DNA from: Oscillospiraceae bacterium
GTDB lineage: Bacteria > Bacillota > Clostridia > Oscillospirales > Oscillospiraceae
Length of the DNA: 64,000 bases
Reading direction: 5' to 3'
Assembly: GCA_910575815.1 (NCBI GenBank)
Contig: CAJTFN010000011.1
Coordinates: 83,540 to 147,539, forward strand
The notes under the pieces are model-generated. The model saw only the letters and a program-made list of their open reading frames with translations. It was not told the DNA's origin and ran no database searches. How positions within the stretch are numbered: position 1 is the first letter of the stretch; each line of letters begins with the position of its first letter. Below, one piece after another: positions 58,428 to 64,000 of this stretch. A program made the position numbers and the translations under genes.

Positions 58428-58505
58428 CTAAATCGTATCGGCGATGCGGTCAATCGCCTGGTCGATGGATTGAATGGTTTGCTCAAATTCTTCTTTGGAT
58501 TGCAT
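58428..58505 (-). CDS. Small ORF, 25 residues, next to the element end
   Basis: The minus-strand ATG (58505) follows AAGGAG by about twelve bases. Product QSKEEFEQTIQSIDQAIDRI ends in ADTI, helical and acidic. Lies between the recombinase stop and the junction. Short, so only tentative. Confidence 0.4.
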   Translation of the reverse strand: MQSKEEFEQTIQSIDQAIDRIADTI

Positions 58506-58521
58506 AGGGTCTATATGCTCC

Positions 58522-60075
58522 TTAAAAATTCCAGTGGATTTCAATGGGAACGTCACGGGTGCCAGGGATGCGTTTGCCTACAGTGATGTGGTTGATGAGG
58601 ATTTCTACGATTTCCCGTGTCAAGTGTTCTAGGTTTATATACCGCTCCACCAGGGCTTTTCGGTTATCTCCCGCGGCAATCCTGTCCTCCAATTCCGCAA
58701 GCTGACGCTGACCGTCCAGCAGGACACGCTCCAGCCGGGACTTCTCGGAGGAAAACTCTTTGGAGAGGGCGGAGAAGTCACTGTCGTTGAGCAGACCCTT
58801 GACCTTATCCATGTATAAATCCCGCAGGCCCTTGGTGTACTCGACAATCCGTTTCTCATAGGCAGAGAGGGTGTCCAGGAGCTGCCTTTTCTGGCCTTGC
58901 AGACTTTCGCAGAACTCAATGCTCCACTCCAACTCGTCCTTGTCCAAATACGCCGCCGCCAGCCGGTTCAGTTCGTCAATGACCATCCGCTCCAGCTTTT
59001 CCACGGAAATGAAAGAGCCGATGCAGGCGTCCTTCGCCACATGGCGGTTGGAGCATTGGAGGTAGTGCCGCCCGCGATTTTTGGAGGAGCGCATGGTGTA
59101 GCCGCAGTTGGCGCAGATCGCTTTCCGGGCGAACAGGCCCACAGTGCCGCAGTCAAAGGGCTTGGCTCGCTCCGCAATCATGGACTGCACCCGGTTCCAG
59201 AGGGGGCGGTCAATGATGGCCTCGTGGGTTCCCTCCACCCGATACCATTCACTTTGAGGGCGAGGCTTGTTCTGCTTGGTCTTATAGGACACACTGCCAT
59301 ATTTGCCTTGTACCATATTGCCGATATAAATCTCATTGGTGAGCATATCAGAGATGGCGAAATACTTCCAAAGGGTGCTGTTTTTCCGCTTGGGCTGCTG
59401 GTAGCGTAGGCCGTGAAGCCGCTTGTACTCGGTGGGATTGGGAATACCCCGGTCGTTGAGCATCCGGGCGATGGCCGTCTTGCCGTAGCCCTGGGAAAAG
59501 AGGGTGAACACCTCCCGGACAACGGCGGCGGCCTCCTCGTCAATGAGAAGATGGCCTTTCTGGTCGGGGTCTTTTTTGTAGCCATAGAGGGCAAAGGCCC
59601 CAATGTGAAAACCATTCTGCCGCCGGTTGGTGAGGACGCTGCGGATGTTCTCCGACATATCCTCCAGATACCACTCGTTCACCAGCCCGTTGATCTGCCG
59701 GGACTTCTTATTGCCCTTGTTGGCGGTGTCGGCGTTGTCCACGATGCTGACAAAGCGGATACCCCAAATAGGGAAGAGGCCGTGGATGTACTTTTCTACC
59801 AGCTCCAGCTCACGGGTAAAGCGGGATTGGGTCTTACAGAGAACAATGTCAAAGCGGTGAGCCTTAGCGTCCTCCAGCAAGCGGTTAAATTCGGGCCGTC
59901 TGCGGTCTGAACCTGTGTAATCATCATCACTGTAAAGGTTATAAACTTCCCACCCCTGTTCCATCGCATATTGCAGCAGCATAGCCTTTTGGTTCTGAAT
60001 GCTGTTGCTGTCGTCGGTTTCAAATTGCTTGTTTCTATCTTCCTCGGATAAACGGCAGTAGATCGCTGCTTTCAT
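58522..60075 (-). CDS. Large serine recombinase of ICE-2
   Basis: 517 residues. I use the second ATG (60075), nine bases after GAGGAG; one lies six bases upstream. Catalytic Ser10 in AIYCRLSEEDR; TQSRFTRELELVE; recombinase domain about 150-280 (GAFALYGYKKDPDQKGHLL); zinc ribbon CANCGYTMRSS ... CSNRHVAKDAC; coiled coil about 370-480. Adjacent to the cotJC fragment, as expected for the integrase of an element inserted there. Confidence 0.93.
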   Translation of the reverse strand: MKAAIYCRLSEEDRNKQFETDDSNSIQNQKAMLLQYAMEQGWEVYNLYSDDDYTGSDRRRPEFNRLLEDAKAHRFDIVLCKTQSRFTRELELVEKYIHGLFPIWGIRFVSIVDNADTANKGNKKSRQINGLVNEWYLEDMSENIRSVLTNRRQNGFHIGAFALYGYKKDPDQKGHLLIDEEAAAVVREVFTLFSQGYGKTAIARMLNDRGIPNPTEYKRLHGLRYQQPKRKNSTLWKYFAISDMLTNEIYIGNMVQGKYGSVSYKTKQNKPRPQSEWYRVEGTHEAIIDRPLWNRVQSMIAERAKPFDCGTVGLFARKAICANCGYTMRSSKNRGRHYLQCSNRHVAKDACIGSFISVEKLERMVIDELNRLAAAYLDKDELEWSIEFCESLQGQKRQLLDTLSAYEKRIVEYTKGLRDLYMDKVKGLLNDSDFSALSKEFSSEKSRLERVLLDGQRQLAELEDRIAAGDNRKALVERYINLEHLTREIVEILINHITVGKRIPGTRDVPIEIHWNF

Positions 60076-60097
60076 AGTCATATCTCCTCAGAGATAG

Positions 60098-60145
60098 GAC
60101 AAGCTGTTTCCTGCCTACAGTATAGCACAGAGGAAACAGCTTGTC
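60098..60145 (-). promoter_or_regulatory. 15-bp inverted repeat bracketing the recombinase promoter
   Basis: GACAAGCTGTTTCCT (60098-60112) and AGGAAACAGCTTGTC (60131-60145) are perfect inverted copies, 18 bp apart. A minus-strand TATACT (60122-60117) lies between them. Likely operator for control of integrase expression, or a transcript hairpin. Confidence 0.65.
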
Positions 60146-60148
60146 ACA

Positions 60149-60283
60149 TTATTTTTGCTCGATGGTCTGTTTTCCTTTTTCCAGCTGATTGATTAGCTCA
60201 GTCAGCTTGTGCGTGAAATTTTCACGGGTGGTTTCTGTGGTTCCGTCTTTGAAAATACTTTTGCATAGCTCCTGTGTCTGCAA
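60149..60283 (-). CDS. Small TnpW-like ORF, 44 residues
   Basis: TTG 60283 start, weak GGGTGA upstream. Product QTQELCKSIFKDGTTETTRE, then NFTHKLTELINQLEKGK to the end. Similar short proteins accompany serine recombinases in Clostridia elements. Tentative. Confidence 0.5.
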   Translation of the reverse strand: MQTQELCKSIFKDGTTETTRENFTHKLTELINQLEKGKQTIEQK

Positions 60284-60332
60284 ATAACATCACCCAGCCT
60301 TTCACAACAGCCTATGCGAAATTGCCTGTCCA

Positions 60333-61190
60333 TTAGTCATCTGCGGCAGGGGAGAGAGCGGGTGGTTCCATAAGATTTTTCAGACGTGCCAGCTTGTCCT
60401 GCGCCGTTGCCCTGCGGAAGTTCTCGCCGGAAAAACGGATGGGGGCGCACATCTCCAACAGCCGGTCATAGATACGGGCGTGGGCGGTGTCCTTGGGGTG
60501 CTGTAAATCTTGCAAAGACAAGTTGGTAGTGACAATCAGCGGCCTGCGGCTGCGGTAACGGCTGTCAACCACGTTGTAGACCTGTTCCAAACCGTACTCC
60601 GTCCCACGCTCCATTCCAAAATCGTCCAGTATCAGCAGAGGGGCGCGGCACAATCTGGCTATGTACTCGTTCCGGCCCTTAAAGCTGGCGGTCAGGTCAT
60701 TCAGTATCAGTGCAAAGTTTGTCATGCGGACAGCCACCTCCTGTTCCATCAGGGCGTTGGCAATGCAACCGGCAAAATAACTTTTACCAGTCCCCACGCC
60801 TCCCCACAGCAAATAGCCGATGTTTTCCTCCTGCATGGCCGTCCAGTTCTCAACGTAAAAATGGGCGTGTTTCATCTGCGGGCATTTGCCGTTGTCGTTG
60901 GCAAACGTCCAGCCCCTCATAGCTGGGTCAGTAAAGCCCCGGCGTTTCAAATCGGCCACAGCCTGATGGTGACGGCGGGCCTCCTGTTCCGCCGCCTCCC
61001 GGTCAAGCCTCTCCTGCTCACAGCGGCAGGGGTGGGGCAGCAAACGGCCCTCCAGCGGCGGTGCGTCCATGCGAAACTGTTTCGGGGTACGGCACTTGCC
61101 GCAGTACAAAAGCCCGTCCTCGCCAGTGTAGTCCCCCGGTTCCAGCCGGGTCACGGTGATGCGCTTGATGATGCTGTCAAAATCATTCAT
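60333..61190 (-). CDS. DnaC/IstB-like helicase-loader ATPase
   Basis: 285 residues, ATG 61190. N-terminal Cys cluster YCGKCRTPKQF ... PCRCEQERL (zinc-like). AAA+ core: Walker A LLWGGVGTGKSYFAG, Walker B LLILDDFGMERGTEY, sensor LIVTTNLSL, Arg-finger region RIYDRLLEMCAPI. Probably loads the host helicase at the element's origin. Overlaps the repA stop by four bases. Confidence 0.9.
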   Translation of the reverse strand: MNDFDSIIKRITVTRLEPGDYTGEDGLLYCGKCRTPKQFRMDAPPLEGRLLPHPCRCEQERLDREAAEQEARRHHQAVADLKRRGFTDPAMRGWTFANDNGKCPQMKHAHFYVENWTAMQEENIGYLLWGGVGTGKSYFAGCIANALMEQEVAVRMTNFALILNDLTASFKGRNEYIARLCRAPLLILDDFGMERGTEYGLEQVYNVVDSRYRSRRPLIVTTNLSLQDLQHPKDTAHARIYDRLLEMCAPIRFSGENFRRATAQDKLARLKNLMEPPALSPAADD

Positions 61191-61924
61191 AGGCTCTCGC
61201 CCTCCTTGCACGAATAGTCAGATATGCCGCCCTTGCCTTTGCGCCGATCATCAGCTACCCAGCGGCGAATGGTGGCGGCGTGGCTCTTGTAGGTCTTGCC
61301 GGTAGAAGCCATGTACTCGGATAATCGCTCAATGTACTCCTGCCAGATGGTGGGAAAGTCGGTTTGCAGTTCGGCAACCTCGGCCTCCGTCAGAAAGACG
61401 TTCCCATAGCGGCCCCGCGCGCGGGCGCACGCGCCCTCTCTCCCGTAAGGTAATTCACTCAGGTTACTCGTAAAGTTATTAGTGGACAATTTTCTGTCCA
61501 TCAAAGGGATAGTTTTCTGTCCATCAGGAGGACAATTTTCTGTCCGTCTGGAGGATAATTTTTTGTCCATCAAACGGACAATATCCTGTCCATCAGGTAT
61601 CTTTACAAAAATGCGGTTTGGCTGGGACTGGCCCCGACGTTTGCGCTCAATCAAACCAGCAGTTTCCAGTTCGTTCAATGCGTTCTTGACAGTCATGGGG
61701 CTGCGGTCAATGGCGTTGGCAATTTCAACGATGGGAAAGACGATGTAAATCTGGCCGTTATCATCGGCCCAGCCGTTGGCCTGGGAGAGCTGCGCCCTGT
61801 CCAGCAGAACGGCATAGACCAGCTTGGTAGCCAGCGCCAAATCCGCCTCCATCAGAAAACGGGGGTATGGCAAATAGGGCGGCATTTTGGTGTCGGCGGT
61901 CATGTAGTCAGCAATCGTGTTCAC
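61187..61924 (-). CDS. repA: RepA_N-family replication initiator
   Basis: 245 residues from ATG 61924. The N-terminal winged-helix RepA_N domain, about 15-112, has LATKLVYAVLLDRAQLSQAN, GQIYIVFPIVEIANAI and GLIERKRRGQSQPNRIFVK. The centre, about 110-147, is encoded by iterons. The C-terminal 70 residues (FPTIWQEYIERLSEYM) may bind the DnaC-like partner. RepA_N initiators bind repeats inside their own gene and allow extrachromosomal replication. Confidence 0.85.
   Translation of the reverse strand: MNTIADYMTADTKMPPYLPYPRFLMEADLALATKLVYAVLLDRAQLSQANGWADDNGQIYIVFPIVEIANAIDRSPMTVKNALNELETAGLIERKRRGQSQPNRIFVKIPDGQDIVRLMDKKLSSRRTENCPPDGQKTIPLMDRKLSTNNFTSNLSELPYGREGACARARGRYGNVFLTEAEVAELQTDFPTIWQEYIERLSEYMASTGKTYKSHAATIRRWVADDRRKGKGGISDYSCKEGESL
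61484..61598 (-). repeat. Five 23-bp iterons inside repA (candidate replication origin)
   Basis: Units start at 61484, 61507, 61530, 61553 and 61576, exactly 23 bp apart. Consensus GGACAATTTTCTGTCC followed by RTCWRR; the core has inverted GGACA/TGTCC ends. Because 23 is not a multiple of three, the units are read in successive frames. Confidence 0.88.
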
Positions 61925-62043
61925 CTCCCGATTTGTGGGCTGTTAGAGGGCCGTTTTAGGGGTTCGGAATGATAACATACAGCCCCCCTATCGACCACGC
62001 CTGGAAAGTCCCGTAATATCAAGGCTTTTTCGGGCCTAAAGCG

Positions 62044-62394
62044 TTACATACCAGCCCTATGTCGGCGCACTCGCTCACAGGTCTTTCGCCGCCGTTCCAG
62101 TTCAGCACAATCAGGGCAGTATTTGGCCCGGTTCGACTTGGGGATGTACCAGCCGCCGCATAGGACGCATTTCTTCATGTCCTCCCGGTAGAGCAGAGCG
62201 GCGCACAGGCTTTCATCCAGCGGCAGCACAGCGGCCCGGAACCAGCGGCAGATCAGTGAGTAGGAAATGCTTTGTGGACAGACACATTCCTCCCCATCGT
62301 CCAGCAGCAGACAATTCCCCCGGTCGTAGTTGCAGCAGCTATGTACCAGCCGTTGGACAGTGCGGTACTGCGGATAGGTCATGTGGGGTATCAT
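62044..62394 (-). CDS. Cysteine-rich VLP-domain protein
   Basis: 116 residues, ATG 62394 overlapping the relaxase stop. Cys-rich: SCCNYDRGNCLLLDDGEECVC in two parts, then CVLCGGWYIPKSNRAKYCPDC, a zinc-ribbon-like end. Matches the Cys_rich_VLP family that accompanies MobA in Clostridia mobilisable elements. Function unknown; DNA binding likely. Confidence 0.8.
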   Translation of the reverse strand: MIPHMTYPQYRTVQRLVHSCCNYDRGNCLLLDDGEECVCPQSISYSLICRWFRAAVLPLDESLCAALLYREDMKKCVLCGGWYIPKSNRAKYCPDCAELERRRKTCERVRRHRAGM

Positions 62395-63821
62395 CGCTCC
62401 TGTTCCTCCCTGCGCTGGGTCTGGCCCTCCCTGGCAAGACGCTCGGCGGTCTTTTTCAAAGTCTCAACCGCCTTAATGTCCTCCCGCATATCACGCATTT
62501 TCAAATAATCAGCGTCTTTCTCGGCGGTCAGCCGTTGGACCTCGGCCCTCCACGCCTTGGGGGTGATGCTCTCGCCGGAGGCTTTCAGCATATCCAGATA
62601 GCGGACGGCGGCATCGAATAGGGCAAGGTCGGCACTGTGCCGCTGCTCGAATTGCTCCCGCTTGGCCGGGGCAACCTTGTCCAATTTCTGGCGGACGGGC
62701 TTATACTTCTGATATTGCGCCCACATTTCCAGCCGTTCAGTCAGAGCGGAAATGCGCCGCTCCTTACTCACGATTTTGCCGCGCAAGTCGTAATAATCGC
62801 TGTTCATGGCGGCAACCTTGTCAAACAATTCCTGCATGGATTTGATACCGTTCTCCATCAGGAAATTGAAAAGTTTTGCATCTGCCTGGAGCGCCTTGAC
62901 CTTGGCATAGCGGGAAGTCGGGGCGGTGTCTTGCTTTGCCTGGAAAAGAAAATCCTTGATGCTTTCCCGGCCCTGGGACTGGGCAGATTGCTCCTTGCTC
63001 CAGTTATACAGCCGGGTAATACGGGCTTTGATTTCTTTCAGCAGCTTGTTGTCGGCGGCGATTTCCCGGTTGATATTTCCTTTCTCGGTGACAATGCCCC
63101 GGCGCTCCATCTGGCTGGCGGCAGGCCCCATGTGAACGGTGGGGATTTTGTCAACGCCCTGGCGTTTGTAACTGCGGTGGTCGATGCGCTCCGGCCTGCC
63201 AGCAGCTTCTAATGCCTGGTTGGTATAAGCGGCCCACGCCGCCCTCCACTTCTCGGCGTTCTCCCGCCGGTTCCAGTCGGTGGTATCCTCCCGATGGTTC
63301 TTCCAGCCGCCTTTGCCGTCTGGGATGCGCTGGCCCTGGCTGTCCAAATCATAAACCTTGCGGCACTTCGCCCCCCATTTCCCATTTTCTTTTATGGGGC
63401 GGATGGTGAGCATGATGTGAGCGTGAGGGTTGCCGGTTCCCTTGTCGTGGATAGCGAAGTCGGCGCACATTCCAGCGTCAACAAAATTATCTTTCACGAA
63501 AGAGCGGACAAGGGCAAGCTGCTCCGCCCTGGACAACTCAACCGGCAAGGCCACTTCAATTTCCCTGGCAAGCTGGGCGGTGCTGGATTTCTCGATTTGC
63601 TCCACGCTGTTCCAAAGGGTGGAGCGGTCTTGAAACTCCGGCGGGGCGTGAGAGGGCAATATGATTTCAACATGGACAACGCCGCTTTTGCGAGTGTAGT
63701 CATGGGTCATGCCGTCCCACTCATTCACCAGCTTTTCACCGCTCCGATAGGCGGCAGCGGCCACAGCGGACTTGCCCTGGCTCCGCTGAATGATTTGGAT
63801 GGGACAATGAAAAATTGCCGT
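62391..63821 (-). CDS. mobA: MobA/MobL-family relaxase, apparent ACG start
   Basis: About 476 residues. The conserved N-terminus AIFHCPIQIIQRSQGKSAV then AAAAYRSGEKL begins directly after ACG (63821-63819). AGAGGTG lies seven bases before it, and no ATG/GTG/TTG is in frame nearby. The first GTG (63764) would remove the conserved strand. Motif III HDKGTGNPHAHIMLT holds the His pair. Coiled C-terminus. It nicks the oriT just upstream. Confidence 0.85.
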   Translation of the reverse strand, partial: TAIFHCPIQIIQRSQGKSAVAAAAYRSGEKLVNEWDGMTHDYTRKSGVVHVEIILPSHAPPEFQDRSTLWNSVEQIEKSSTAQLAREIEVALPVELSRAEQLALVRSFVKDNFVDAGMCADFAIHDKGTGNPHAHIMLTIRPIKENGKWGAKCRKVYDLDSQGQRIPDGKGGWKNHREDTTDWNRRENAEKWRAAWAAYTNQALEAAGRPERIDHRSYKRQGVDKIPTVHMGPAASQMERRGIVTEKGNINREIAADNKLLKEIKARITRLYNWSKEQSAQSQGRESIKDFLFQAKQDTAPTSRYAKVKALQADAKLFNFLMENGIKSMQELFDKVAAMNSDYYDLRGKIVSKERRISALTERLEMWAQYQKYKPVRQKLDKVAPAKREQFEQRHSADLALFDAAVRYLDMLKASGESITPKAWRAEVQRLTAEKDADYLKMRDMREDIKAVETLKKTAERLAREGQTQRREEQER

Positions 63822-63856
63822 AAAAATGCACCTCTTTTCAGTGCTGGATATTGGCC

Positions 63857-63901
63857 CCGCCGGAAAGTGACAGACGCGCAGCGGGTGTCACTTTCTGGCG
63901 G
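63857..63901 (+). repeat. 16-bp inverted repeat upstream of mobA
   Basis: CCGCCGGAAAGTGACA (63857-63872) and TGTCACTTTCTGGCGG (63886-63901), one mismatch. Probable relaxosome-protein site or mobA operator, between mobA and oriT. Confidence 0.65.
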
Positions 63902-63971
63902 GGGGGCAAGGGTTTGGGGGCGCAGCCCCCATCGCGCTCGGAGAGCGCAATAGCCCCCGGCAGGGCGCACG

Positions 63972-64000
63972 ACACCGGCCACGGTGTATAAGTGCGCCAT
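63972..64000 (+). other. Candidate oriT of ICE-2, RSF1010-like
   Basis: Hairpin ACACCG-GCCA-CGGTGT (63972-63987) is followed by ATAAGTGCGCCAT. RSF1010/R1162 oriT has a hairpin followed by TAAGTGCGCCCT with the nick inside. The position next to a MobA-family relaxase gene fits. The site may continue past the window. Confidence 0.7.

Larger units (their letters stand above)
58386..64000 (-). mobile_element. ICE/IME-2, replicative mobilisable element (right end outside window)
   Basis: Starts where cotJC homology ends. Minus-strand genes: a serine recombinase, small TnpW-like ORFs, a DnaC-like loader, a RepA_N initiator with iterons, a Cys-rich VLP protein and a MobA/MobL relaxase, followed by an RSF1010-type oriT. 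Gene set matches mobilisable or conjugative elements that replicate after excision. Confidence 0.82.

Noticed and set aside
63725..64000. 91-residue minus-strand ORF at the window end
   Set aside because: It overlaps the mobA 5' part in another frame and the oriT and inverted-repeat region. Composition is typical of GC-rich shadow translation.

Overview
The window looks like a high-GC chromosome segment from an anaerobic, spore-forming gut Clostridium relative (Oscillospiraceae-like). The evidence is cotJ spore-coat genes, cwlD, a PPi-type phosphofructokinase, class II aldolase and Firmicutes-type Shine-Dalgarno sites. Host genes occupy only about 42-48.6 kb and 53-58.4 kb. The rest is three mobile elements plus an insertion sequence.

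Region 1 (1 to about 41.9 kb, left end outside the window) is a large integrative conjugative element, ICE-1. It carries a two-domain ParB-like protein, ArdA and ArdC-type antirestriction genes, MobC and a relaxase, a PcfB-like adaptor, VirD4, VirB2-like, VirB6-like, PrgI, VirB4 and a NlpC/P60 hydrolase. It also has a sortase, a 2,450-residue thioester/SpaA-repeat adhesin, two orphan DNA methyltransferases, a Bce-type peptide-sensing and ABC module, a sigma-like and an HTH regulator, TnpW and a large serine recombinase. An IS110-family element sits inside it. Seventeen copies of a roughly 27-bp palindromic repeat punctuate ICE-1 and occur nowhere else in the window. Several ICE-1 genes appear to start at AUU, AUC or AUA.

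Region 2 (42-48.6 kb) is host: a sodium/solute symporter, a serine recombinase abutting the N-terminal third of cotJC, a cotJA-cotJB fusion, cwlD and radA.

Region 3 (48.6-52.94 kb) is a small filamentous-phage (inovirus) prophage between 15-bp direct repeats. It has a pVIII-like coat protein, small membrane coat proteins, a pIII-like adsorption protein with an AT-rich centre, a truncated Zot/pI ATPase and a Rep. Its left end can fold into a CTX-phage-style attP hairpin. Its right end is a 28-bp dif-like site 72 bp upstream of a Xer recombinase gene.

Region 4 (53-58.4 kb) is host: xer, an amidase-domain protein, an AraC/GyrI-type regulator, fba, pfp and a C-terminal cotJC remnant.

Region 5 (58.4 kb to the end) is a second serine-recombinase element, ICE/IME-2. 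It has a RepA_N initiator with five 23-bp iterons inside its own gene, a DnaC-like helicase loader, a Cys-rich VLP protein, a MobA/MobL relaxase and an RSF1010-like oriT at the window edge.

All calls come from reading sequence and recalled family features. No database search was run.
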